Of a DNA stretch of 41,394 bases, positions 1-6,398 are shown one piece after another. Below the pieces are notes generated by a model. The model searched no databases and had not been told where the DNA came from. It saw only the letters and a program-made list of their open reading frames with translations. Numbering within the stretch: position 1 is the first letter of the stretch; the number at the start of each line of letters is the position of its first letter. Where the stretch lies: the NCBI GenBank assembly GCA_035512775.1, contig DATKDI010000029.1, forward strand, positions 1 to 41,394, in the 5' to 3' direction. Origin of the DNA: JAJNBA01 sp035512775 (GTDB lineage: Bacteria; Actinomycetota; UBA4738; HRBIN12). The position numbers and the translations under genes were made by a program.

Positions 1-2
1 GC

Positions 3-32
3 GGGGCCGGGCCGCTGACGCGGCCCGGCCCC
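3..32. terminator. GC-rich hairpin, likely terminator of an upstream gene
   Basis: A perfect 13-bp inverted repeat (3-15 with 20-32, loop TGAC) is followed by TCTCGTTC. It lies at the window edge, so the gene it would terminate is not visible. The T-tract is poor, so efficient intrinsic termination is uncertain. Confidence 0.5.
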
Positions 33-62
33 TCTCGTTCACCCACCCACCCGTAAGAGAGG

Positions 63-257
63 CCGACGGGCGGGGCCGTCGGAAACACCCGCCCGCCGGC
101 GACGCGCACCGGTGAAGGTGCACGACCAGATCCTCCGTTCCTCCGACCCTCCACGGGTCGAAGGAAACCGGCGGTACCGGGGCGGGTCTGGCGGCACCCC
201 GGCACCCACCGGTCTCGTCGCAAGCATCGGACAGTGATACCACTGCCGGATAGTGGT
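63..257. other. gene-free leader region with several hairpins
   Basis: No convincing gene is seen before position 305. Visible structure: a 7-bp hairpin CCGACGG/CCGTCGG (63-69 with 76-82), and two mutually exclusive hairpins sharing the CCACT at 240-244: CAGTG/CACTG (232-236 with 241-245) and ACCACT/AGTGGT (239-244 with 252-257). A GGTCGAA direct repeat follows near 256-270. No known riboswitch class is recognised. It may simply be the promoter/leader of the YchF-like gene. Confidence 0.3.
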
Positions 258-304
258 CGAAGGTCGAAAGTTCTCCGACTTCCGGCTGATACGTTGGCCG
301 ACTT

Positions 305-1279
305 ATGCGCGACATCGGTCTGGTCGGCGTGCCCTTTTCGGGGAAGTCGACCCTGTTCACCGCCCTTACCCGGGCCGGGTCGCACGGCGGACAAGCCAAC
401 GTCGCGGTCGTGCCGGTGCCCGACCCTCGTCTCGCGGTGCTCACAGAGATGGAGCGCTCGAAGAAGACGGTGCCCGCGCAGGTTCGCTTCGTCGACGTCC
501 CCGGCGGCGTCTCGAGCGCGCAAGGCCTCGCCAAGCTCAGGGAAGCTGACGCCCTGGCTGTCGTCGTGCGGTGCTTCGGCGCCGATCGGGAGCCGGCCGA
601 GGAGCTCACCGACGTTCGGAACGAGCTGCTGCTCGCAGATCTCGACGTCGTGGAGAGCTCCCTGGAGAACGCCACGAAGCGGGCGAAAGGCAGGGGTGGT
701 TCGGAGGTGGACGCCCTGCAGCGAGCGAAGGACGGGCTCGACAGCGAGCAGGCGCTGCGAGAGTTCGGCCTCTCGGACGAGGAGGTGGGGCACCTCAAGG
801 CGATCGCCCCCCTAACGCTGAAGCCGGAGGTCGTGATCGCGAACCTCGAGGAAGGGGAGGAGTCTCCGGCCGAGCTCGGCGGTGCGGTGGGCGTGTATGC
901 CTCGATCGAAGCCGAGACCACCGAGATGGACCCGGACGAGGCCCGAGCTCTGCTCGAAGAGTTCGGTGTCACCGAGCCCGGACTGGAGCGGGTGATCGCG
1001 GCCGGATACGGCGCGCTCGATCTGATCACGTTCCTCACGACCGGGGACGACGAGACCCGGGCCTGGGAGGTGGGGCGGGGCGCGACGGCGCCCGAGGCGG
1101 CCGGCGCCATCCACACGGACCTCCAGCGCGGGTTCATCCGCGCCGAGGTGATCTCCTACGACGAGCTGGTCGCGGCCGGATCGATGGAGGCAGCGAAGGC
1201 AGCCGGGAAGGTGCGTGTCGAGGGGAAGGATTACGTCGTCCGAGAGGGCGACATCCTGCACGTCCGTTTCGCCGTGTGA
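305..1279 (+). CDS. YchF-like (Obg/TRAFAC family) nucleotide-binding protein
   Basis: The 324-residue protein resembles the YchF family, ribosome-associated P-loop ATPases. The P-loop is GVPFSGKST near residue 8, the G3 motif is DVPG near residue 64, and the position of the usual NKxD is NLEE, matching the NxxE signature that gives YchF a preference for ATP over GTP. The C-terminal part (AAGKVRVEGKDYVVREGDI) matches the TGS/DUF933 end of YchF. It is shorter than canonical YchF (about 360 residues), and the P-loop PFSGKS differs from the usual PNVGKS, so it may be a divergent paralogue rather than YchF itself. The gene ends 4 bp before the stop of the convergent cyclase gene. Confidence 0.8.
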   Translation: MRDIGLVGVPFSGKSTLFTALTRAGSHGGQANVAVVPVPDPRLAVLTEMERSKKTVPAQVRFVDVPGGVSSAQGLAKLREADALAVVVRCFGADREPAEELTDVRNELLLADLDVVESSLENATKRAKGRGGSEVDALQRAKDGLDSEQALREFGLSDEEVGHLKAIAPLTLKPEVVIANLEEGEESPAELGGAVGVYASIEAETTEMDPDEARALLEEFGVTEPGLERVIAAGYGALDLITFLTTGDDETRAWEVGRGATAPEAAGAIHTDLQRGFIRAEVISYDELVAAGSMEAAKAAGKVRVEGKDYVVREGDILHVRFAV

Positions 1280-1283
1280 ACTT

Positions 1284-2597
1284 TCATCCCGTGCCGTTCC
1301 TCCCGAGGAGGAAACGTGCCGCCGTGGGACCCTTGCCCTTGAGGTTCACGACGTGCACATCGGAGAAGACGTAGCGGTCGCCCAGCTGCCGAAACACGGC
1401 CTCCGACACTTGGATCTCCCCCGGCACCCCGTTCGACTCCATGCGCGCTGCCGTGTTCACGGTGTCGCCCCAGAGGTCGTATGCGAACTTCCGTTGACCG
1501 ATCACGCCGGCAACGGCTGGCCCTGTGGCCATCCCGATCCGGACGCGCATCTGGTCTCCGCTGGGCCACCGCATCCGGGCGATCTCGTCCCGCATCGCGA
1601 GCGCCATCTGCGCGGCGACCTCGACGTCGTCCTCGCGTTGCTCGGGGACGCCGGCGACCGCCATGTACGCATCCCCGATCGTCTTGATCTTCTCGAGCCC
1701 GCACCGCTCCGCGATCGCGTCGAATCTCGTGAACACGTCGTCAAGCACTGCCACGATCTCCGGAGGATCCGTCGTGCCGGACTGCTTCGTGAACTCGACG
1801 AGATCCGCGAACACGACCGTGACCTCACCGTAGGCCTGCGCGATCGCACCGTGCTCCGTCGCGGGGTCACGTTGCTTCAGCCGGTCCGCGATCTGCTCCG
1901 GCAGGATGTTCCGCAGGAGGCCCTCGGATCGTCCTCGCTCGCGATCGAGCTCGCGCTCCCGCAGGAACAGGAGCCGCGTGGATCGCTCCAGCACGTAGGC
2001 ACCAACCGACCCGATGAACGCCGTGAGCAGGAGGAAGTAATCGCCGAAGATCACGTTGTTCGTCGATTCGTGGATGATGAAGAACGACCCGACGTTGTAC
2101 ATCACGATCAGTACCACGCCGATCAGCACCGAGTAGCGGAACTGCAGTCGGCTGAGGATGTACGCGAAGATCAGGATCACCATGTTCCCGGCGTAGCCTC
2201 AGTCCGGACGCTCGGCAGGGACCACTGCACGGTGCATCACCCAGACGAGGCTGCTGAACAGGATCGCGGCTGAGATAAGGGCCTGCCAGATGCGTCGATA
2301 GTTGGGGAGCTACGTGAGGGCAAAGCTCACGAGACCGATGGGCACCCCCAGCCCGTAGCGGATCAGCGCGTCGCGGAATAGCCCCCCTTCCTCCACGATG
2401 ACCGGCGCCAGGGGGCCGAACGCTGCCCACGTAACCGCTCCCAGGAACGTCGCGATACGGATGTACTGGAGGTTCGTCTCGAAGTACTCGTCCTGGAACC
2501 GGCGTTCCAGCCACCCATCCGTGAACTTCAACGACCACGGCTGCAGCTCCGGGGCCTGATCCCGGAAGTTACGGAGCGCACGCAGCACGCTCAGCAA
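1284..2597 (-). pseudogene. membrane-anchored class III adenylate cyclase with two in-frame stop codons
   Basis: Reading from the TTG at 2597, one frame encodes a membrane N-terminus and a class III nucleotidyl cyclase, but is interrupted by TAG at 2310-2312 and TGA at 2199-2201. Between the stops the frame still encodes membrane-like sequence (RRIWQALISAAILFSSLVWV), and the cyclase domain continues in the same frame to 1284. The catalytic domain (ORF from 2183) looks intact: metal aspartates in FADLVEF and IGDAYM, substrate residues in EKIKTIGD and LWGDTVNTAARME; the Asp of WGDTVN suggests ATP rather than GTP. The 437-codon total suits the family. Either real nonsense decay, a split gene whose 299-residue downstream part is still expressed, or assembly error. 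Confidence 0.75.
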
Positions 2598-2824
2598 CCC
2601 CTTCTGTTTCGACAGACACGCACGGACGGGGGAGGCGCCATGGGCGCGAATGGTCCCGCACGGCGCGAGTCGACGGCTACGCCCTCAGCTTTGCGAGACT
2701 CGCTTCCTTCGTGGGCCTGGACTAGGGACAACAGGGCGTAGACGGCGACTCCGAGAGCCAAGATGAGCGGCCCTCCCAAGATCAAGCGCCAGATGAATCC
2801 CCCACGTTCAGATGGACGGTGCAT
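2591..2824 (-). CDS. small membrane protein, hypothetical
   Basis: A 77-residue ORF from an ATG at 2824 has one clear membrane helix (WRLILGGPLILALGVAVYAL) and a polar, proline-containing tail. It overlaps the start of the cyclase frame by about 7 bp, so the two may have been co-transcribed. The longer reading from 2986 would begin inside the transposon end, so I prefer the internal ATG. No strong Shine-Dalgarno sequence is seen and no family is recognised. Confidence 0.35.
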   Translation of the reverse strand: MHRPSERGGFIWRLILGGPLILALGVAVYALLSLVQAHEGSESRKAEGVAVDSRRAGPFAPMAPPPSVRVCRNRRGC

Positions 2825-2938
2825 CGCGGTGAGTCTGGCCGAGGCCGCCGTAGATGTTCGGATCACCAATCGCTTCGAATCGTGGCAGGACCGCGCCAGC
2901 TGGGCTAGCCCCTGAGGTGCCGGACCCATACATGGTTT

Positions 2939-2982
2939 ATCAAAGGCATAAGTATCGCTATACCGGCGGTTATGCCTTTGAT
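2939..2982. repeat. 13-bp perfect inverted repeat, head-to-head transposon-end-like
   Basis: ATCAAAGGCATAA (2939-2951) and TTATGCCTTTGAT (2970-2982) are perfect inverted copies around an 18-base centre that itself contains GTAT/ATAC. The right arm belongs to the left terminal repeat of the IS1595-type element. The left arm reads as a second, outward-facing copy of the same end (TATAGCG, TTAT and TTGA blocks conserved), so two transposon ends may meet here. Confidence 0.65.
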
Positions 2983-2989
2983 GCACGGT
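2959..2989 (+). repeat. left terminal inverted repeat
   Basis: Reading inward, it shares 23 of 31 positions with the right end. Conserved blocks are TATA, CGG, TTAT, TTGA and the inner GCACGGT; the eight mismatches lie between them. Confidence 0.6.
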
Positions 2990-3007
2990 ACTGCAAGAGT
3001 TGGGGCG

Positions 3008-3013
3008 TACAAT
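3008..3013 (+). promoter_or_regulatory. -10 box TACAAT of a leaderless gene
   Basis: TACAAT ends 8 bases before the ATG at 3022, the spacing expected when transcription starts at or next to the start codon. No good -35 is seen at 17 bp; TTGATG of the terminal repeat is 24 bp away. There is no Shine-Dalgarno sequence. Confidence 0.4.
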
Positions 3014-3021
3014 CCGGGGTT

Positions 3022-3963
3022 ATGGCAAGCCCGCCTCCGCCGACATCGCTTCCCGAATCCGTGGAGCCCGGTTTGCTTGAGCGCGTCGTGGACCTGCTTA
3101 CGACGCCCCTGTCGTCGGGTCAGTCGTATTTCGTCGCCTCCGTGGCGGTGCTCCTAGTGGGAGCTGCCTACTCCCGCCGGAAGGAACGGGCGCAGCTCGT
3201 CTTCTTCGGGATCGCGGCCGCAGGCGGGTTCCTTTGGGCGGCACTGCGCGGACCGATGTATTGGGGTCTAATCGTGGTCGGACTAGCCCTCCTGGTCCCT
3301 TGGTTGATTTGGGCACGTCAGCCGCGTCGTGTTCGTGCCGCCCTTCTCGCGAAGGTTCCGTACACCGTCGATGTGCGTCGGCGGATGCGACCTCTCCAGC
3401 CGGAAGCCGAGCGAGGGATGCTGGACTTCAAGCGGGATGCGATTCGATCCACGAACGACATGACGGAAGTGTTAGACCGCATGGCACGGCTGACATCGCG
3501 CCAAAGCGAGCGGATGGGGCTCCACACGCGCAGGATGGCGCGAGAAGTCCAACGCGGCGGTGACATCGAACGGTCTCACCGCCTAGTGGGTCGCGCCGCC
3601 CGGGATCTAGATGAACACGCCGACGACTTGGACAAGCTGGAACTGCGGTTCAGGACTTCACGCGAGAGCATGATCGCCAACACCACGGCATGGCTCCAGC
3701 GGCAGCCGCCCGGGCCGGATCTTGATGAGTACCGCGAGCTGTTGCGTGGACTAGCGGAGGTCAGCAAAGAGAGCCGGAAGAACACCGCGACCTATCGGGA
3801 TTCAGTTGCGCAACTCCGCCGACAGAACGTTGCCCAGTCCGTGAATCGAGCCACGGACCGCCTTGCTGAGGTGTTGACCAGGATCATCGAGGATATCGAG
3901 GCAACCGAGCGGTTCTATAGAGCACAGGGACGGAAGCCGCGCCCCAGGGGTGGTGGCTCTTGA
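3022..3963 (+). CDS. three-helix membrane protein with long cytoplasmic helical domain, transposon cargo
   Basis: 313 residues from the ATG at 3022 (MASPPPPTSLPES). I chose this start over 2854 because the longer reading runs through the terminal inverted repeat and a -10 box sits 8 bases upstream. Three hydrophobic segments lie at about residues 35-50, 58-76 and 79-97. The rest is charged, helix-forming and rich in Arg/Glu/Gln (about 140-300), possibly coiled coil. No enzyme motif or family is recognised. It converges on the retropepsin gene with 32 bp between the stops. Within the mobile element it is a passenger of unknown role. Confidence 0.65.
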   Translation: MASPPPPTSLPESVEPGLLERVVDLLTTPLSSGQSYFVASVAVLLVGAAYSRRKERAQLVFFGIAAAGGFLWAALRGPMYWGLIVVGLALLVPWLIWARQPRRVRAALLAKVPYTVDVRRRMRPLQPEAERGMLDFKRDAIRSTNDMTEVLDRMARLTSRQSERMGLHTRRMAREVQRGGDIERSHRLVGRAARDLDEHADDLDKLELRFRTSRESMIANTTAWLQRQPPGPDLDEYRELLRGLAEVSKESRKNTATYRDSVAQLRRQNVAQSVNRATDRLAEVLTRIIEDIEATERFYRAQGRKPRPRGGGS

Positions 3964-3995
3964 CGACGCCTAGATGCCTCGTGCATGGGGCAGAG

Positions 3996-4454
3996 CTACT
4001 TCTTCTGTTTCGGGTGCTTCTTCCTCGCAGGATGCGGGTCGATGTTCACGATGGGATGGGCGATGCGCCAGTCGCTGAAATCGACCTTGAACACCTTGAA
4101 GAAGTCGGTCTGTCCGACGATCGGCCGCGGCAGGTTTGTATCCACCACGGCAAACCAGGAGCAGAATGGGATTCCTCGCCAGGACATGGTCCCGTCCAAT
4201 TTCCGCTGCTCAATCGGCTGGCCCGTGAGTCCGCCCACATCGATAAGTCGAGGCAGGGAAGCGAAGTCAATTCCGAAAAGGGCTTCGGCCAGATCGCGGG
4301 AGAGGGTTGTGTAGTCAGCCCCCGAATCAACGAGTGCATAGAGGGGAGCGCTGGGATGACCAGCGACATCGACGCGGATTCTGATTACGGGTCGCCAGAA
4401 GTGAACCCCGCTGGCCGGGTCGTGCCCTTCATGCGTCGCTGGTACGCGCGGCAC
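3996..4454 (-). CDS. retropepsin-like aspartic protease
   Basis: 152 residues from a GTG at 4454. The motif ALVDSGADYTTL (catalytic Asp about residue 43) is the retropepsin D-S/T-G-A signature. It is followed by the hydrophobic stretch PRLIDVGGLTG and by LPRPIVGQTDFFKVFKVDFS, in the position of the I-L/I-G-x-D-F/fold-closing motif. Such single-lobe proteases must dimerise to form an active site. There is no signal peptide, so it is probably cytosolic. The GTG directly follows the TAG of the upstream gene, so translation is coupled to the DUF5678-like protein. The Lys-rich tail (ARKKHPKQKK) is unusual. Substrate unknown. Confidence 0.8.
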   Translation of the reverse strand: MPRVPATHEGHDPASGVHFWRPVIRIRVDVAGHPSAPLYALVDSGADYTTLSRDLAEALFGIDFASLPRLIDVGGLTGQPIEQRKLDGTMSWRGIPFCSWFAVVDTNLPRPIVGQTDFFKVFKVDFSDWRIAHPIVNIDPHPARKKHPKQKK

Positions 4455-4670
4455 CTAGAGGATGTAGCTGCCTACCTCGGTGCCGGGTACCCGAATGAGC
4501 GTGGGATCGGCGGTGTGCCTTGCACCCTCCTTGAGAACCGCCCTGGCATCAACACCCGCCGCCACGACTTCGGTATCGGAAACGGCCACCCACTCCGCCT
4601 TGCCCCGATATGCGAGGACCTTGGCCCAGAGGCCAGGATCGACTTCGTACTCTGTGGCTGGCGCTGGCAT
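4455..4670 (-). CDS. DUF5678-like small protein
   Basis: 71 residues from the ATG at 4670, with AAGGAGG ten bases upstream. The core KAEWVAVSDTEVVAAG, then VLKEG and PTLIRVPGTE, matches my memory of DUF5678 proteins (W-V-A...V-A-x-G...V-x-x-V-P). Proteins of this type often sit directly upstream of retropepsin-like proteases, as here. A regulatory or substrate-presenting partner role is inference. Family assignment rests on pattern memory only. Confidence 0.65.
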   Translation of the reverse strand: MPAPATEYEVDPGLWAKVLAYRGKAEWVAVSDTEVVAAGVDARAVLKEGARHTADPTLIRVPGTEVGSYIL

Positions 4671-4814
4671 GGGGTTCCGCCCTCCTTGGGGGAAAGGGGC
4701 TCCTGCAGCCCCTCTCGGACCATCAGCGTATACGAACTCCTCGCTGGGACGCCTCCCCCGTCAAGGGCCGATTGTCTAGTCCCTTTGGACCCCTTCTCCC
4801 TCCATTCCGATCGG

Positions 4815-5756
4815 CTAATCAGCCACCAGTTCGTCGTAGGTGAGTCCATCCGACCTCAGCAGCGCGATGAGCGTGTCCCGAAACAGGAACGGGTTCTCCC
4901 TGTTGTTGAAGCGGAACGACAGCTCATCCAAGTAGGCCGGCAAGTGCTTGACCGAGAGCTGGTGGAACGATCCGACGATGGAACGGTCCAAGAGGCTCCA
5001 CACGTTCTCGATGTTCTGAGTACCAACGTCGCCCCGGACCCATTCCTCTTGGGAGTGGCTGACGGTCTCATGGCGTCGTGTGTCGGTGCCGATGCCTTCG
5101 TAGCTCGGGAGACCATCCGTGTAGATTGCCTCAGCGTCGTCGGCCACGACCTGCTTGACGAACTGGTGGAGGTCATGCCGCTTCGGGGTGGGACTGTCGG
5201 AGACCTGGAAGACGACGCGACCATCGCGCTCGATCGCACCGAGCACCATCGTCTTCTCTCGCATCCCACCGGCGTAGCTGGTCTTGCCACCGATGAAGGT
5301 CTCATCGACCTCCACGATCCCCTCAAGAGGCTCGGGCGGCTGGTCGCCCATCGCCCAACGGATGCGGTGGCACAAGAACCAGGCAGTCTTGTAGGTGATC
5401 CCGAGGGTTCGCTTGAGTTGGTTGGCAGAGATGCCCTTGCGGGACTCGATCATCATGTAGGTGGCGAGGAACCACTTCCAGAGCGGCAGGTGCGAGTCAT
5501 GCAGCGCCGTTCCCGACTTGACGGAGAACCGGTTCCGGCAGGCATTGCAGTCGTACTGGTTCCGGGTCTTGATCCGGGAGATGGAAGTACCGCCGCACTC
5601 GGGACAGGCGACACCCTCGGGCCAACGGAGGGTTTCGAGGTAGTCCCGGCACCGATCCTCGGAGCCGAACCGCTCGATCAGCTTGACCAAGTTCATCTCA
5701 TGCCGCCCGCCGTTGACCTTGGCGTTGTGAGCCTTGCTGGTGTTGGTAGCGACCAT
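4815..5756 (-). CDS. IS1595-family transposase (ISXO2-like DDE domain)
   Basis: 313 residues from the ATG at 5756, chosen because GGAGG lies 9-10 bases upstream; the longer reading to 6284 is antisense to the next gene. An N-terminal zinc ribbon uses CPEC (51-54) and CNAC (70-73). The ISXO2-like catalytic domain shows VEVDETFIGGK (Asp 151), IYTDGLPSYE (Asp 214) and NIENVWSLLDRSI (Asn 248/Glu 250), then HLPAYLDELSFRFNNR. It appears full length and intact, so the element could be active. Its probable promoter is in the right terminal repeat, which gives a leader of about 160 bases antisense to the 46-codon ORF. Confidence 0.9.
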   Translation of the reverse strand: MVATNTSKAHNAKVNGGRHEMNLVKLIERFGSEDRCRDYLETLRWPEGVACPECGGTSISRIKTRNQYDCNACRNRFSVKSGTALHDSHLPLWKWFLATYMMIESRKGISANQLKRTLGITYKTAWFLCHRIRWAMGDQPPEPLEGIVEVDETFIGGKTSYAGGMREKTMVLGAIERDGRVVFQVSDSPTPKRHDLHQFVKQVVADDAEAIYTDGLPSYEGIGTDTRRHETVSHSQEEWVRGDVGTQNIENVWSLLDRSIVGSFHQLSVKHLPAYLDELSFRFNNRENPFLFRDTLIALLRSDGLTYDELVAD

Positions 5757-5760
5757 CGTT

Positions 5761-5771
5761 AGGAGACCTCC
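5761..5771. promoter_or_regulatory. shared ribosome-binding site for two divergent genes
   Basis: The 11-mer AGGAGACCTCC reads as AGGAG on the plus strand (6 bases before the ATG at 5772) and as GGAGG on the minus strand (9-10 bases before the ATG at 5756). Only 15 bp separate the two start codons, so each mRNA leader must be antisense to the other gene. Confidence 0.6.
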
Positions 5772-5912
5772 ATGCCGAGACCGAAGAAGAAGGATCCGAA
5801 GGAGTGGACCACTGAGGAGGCCATGGAACGGCTCTTTCCAAAGCCGGTTCGGGACAAGGCCAAGAAGGTAGCTGAGGAGCCGAAGAAACCGCAGGTCAAG
5901 AGGTCGAAGTGA
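5772..5912 (+). CDS. 46-residue basic small protein divergent from the transposase
   Basis: MPRPKKKDPKEWTTEEAMER, then LFPKPV and a Lys/Glu-rich tail ending in VKRSK and TGA. It has a good Shine-Dalgarno sequence (AGGAG). It is highly charged with no membrane segment. The short core TTEEAMERLFPKPV is the part most likely to be conserved. It lies wholly between the transposase start and the right terminal repeat, so it is part of the element. A regulatory role (DNA- or transposase-binding) is speculative. It would have to be transcribed from within the transposase coding region. Confidence 0.5.
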   Translation: MPRPKKKDPKEWTTEEAMERLFPKPVRDKAKKVAEEPKKPQVKRSK

Positions 5913-5924
5913 GCCATCTACTGA

Positions 5925-5953
5925 ATCGTAGCCTATCCGCCACCGTGCGTCAA
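5925..5953 (-). promoter_or_regulatory. transposase promoter in the right terminal repeat
   Basis: On the minus strand TTGACG (5953-5948) and TACGAT (5930-5925) are separated by exactly 17 bp. The -35 lies inside the inverted repeat, a common arrangement in insertion sequences. Confidence 0.5.
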
Positions 5954-5972
5954 GTAGATAATCCCCGCTATA
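5942..5972 (-). repeat. right terminal inverted repeat
   Basis: The inward reading (minus strand, 5972 to 5942) shares 23 of 31 positions with 2959-2989. It ends only 39 bp before the start codon of the HTH-Mop regulator, so the element abuts that gene's promoter. Confidence 0.6.
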
Positions 5973-6003
5973 CCTGTGTGCACGGGACTGAGACCTGTAC
6001 ACT
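5972..6003 (+). promoter_or_regulatory. direct repeats and -10 box of the molybdate regulator
   Basis: ACCTGT occurs at 5972-5977 and again at 5993-5998, 21 bp (two helical turns) apart. The second copy runs into TACACT (5998-6003), a -10-like box 8 bases before the ATG at 6012, so the mRNA is probably leaderless. Direct repeats suit a BldC/MerR-type head-to-tail binder, so autoregulation is plausible. Confidence 0.4.
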
Positions 6004-6011
6004 CGCACCTC

Positions 6012-6398
6012 ATGACGGACTATCGGATCGGGCAGGCGGCGGAGGCGATCGGGGTGCGGGTCGAGACACTTCGGCGGTGGGAGCGCGACGGGAAGCTCAA
6101 GACCGTCCGCACGTCGGGGGGTCAGCGACTCGTACCGGCGACCGAGGTGGCGCGGCTCGTAGCGGAGCGAAGGGCCGCGCGACCGAAGGGTGGCGTGAGC
6201 CGCCGGAACGCGTTCACGGGCGTGATCACCAAGGTCACGCGGGACAAGGTCTCGGCCCTCGTCGAGGTCCAGGCGGGTCCGCATCGGATCGTGTCCTTGA
6301 TCACACGTGAGGCGGCGGACGAGCTCGGGCTCGAGCCGGGGGTGCAGGCCGTCGCCACCGTGAAAGCGACGAGCGTGATGGTCGAGCTCCCCCGATGA
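6012..6398 (+). CDS. MerR/BldC-type HTH protein with C-terminal Mop (molybdate-binding) domain
   Basis: 128 residues from the ATG at 6012, preferred over 5976 because a -10 box lies 8 bases upstream. Residues 1-50 are a winged HTH of the BldC/excisionase type (YRIGQAAEAIGVRVETLRRW, then GGQRLVPATEVARL). Residues about 62-128 are a Mop/TOBE domain, beginning SRRNAFTGVITKVTRDKVSA and ending VKATSVMVELPR; such domains bind molybdate or tungstate. Thus it is probably a one-component molybdate sensor. Its TGA overlaps the ATG of the transporter (ATGA, 6395-6398), so the two are translationally coupled. Confidence 0.85.
   Translation: MTDYRIGQAAEAIGVRVETLRRWERDGKLKTVRTSGGQRLVPATEVARLVAERRAARPKGGVSRRNAFTGVITKVTRDKVSALVEVQAGPHRIVSLITREAADELGLEPGVQAVATVKATSVMVELPR

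Larger units (their letters stand above)
2959..5972. mobile_element. IS1595-family-like element with cargo genes
   Basis: Imperfect inverted repeats at 2959-2989 and 5942-5972 bound about 3.0 kb containing an ISXO2-like DDE transposase, a 46-codon ORF, a retropepsin-like protease, a DUF5678-like protein and a 313-residue membrane protein. IS1595-family elements that carry passenger genes are established knowledge. No 8-bp target duplication is visible next to these ends, so the exact boundaries are not proven, and the element may be old or its ends slightly different. Its genes look less GC-rich at third codon positions than their neighbours (by eye). Confidence 0.6.

Noticed and set aside
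39..227. 62-residue minus-strand frame in the leader region
   Set aside because: Arg/Pro-rich low-complexity sequence typical of chance frames in GC-rich DNA; it overlaps the hairpins and has no ribosome site.
1284..2597. stop-codon recoding (selenocysteine or readthrough) in the cyclase gene
   Set aside because: Two different stops (TAG and TGA), both used as normal stops elsewhere in the window, and no recoding structure visible next to either; nonsense mutation or sequence error is simpler.
3960..5762. 600-residue plus-strand frame through the transposon
   Set aside because: Antisense to the retropepsin, DUF5678-like and transposase genes, whose domains are clear; an example of long chance frames in high-GC DNA.
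5951..5980. 8-bp target duplication flanking the IS element
   Set aside because: Bases just outside the two terminal repeats (2951-2958 and 5973-5980) do not match, so no duplication is claimed.
5757..6284. N-terminal extension of the transposase to 6284
   Set aside because: It would be antisense to the HTH-Mop regulator and the terminal repeat; the ATG at 5756 with GGAGG gives the normal family N-terminus.
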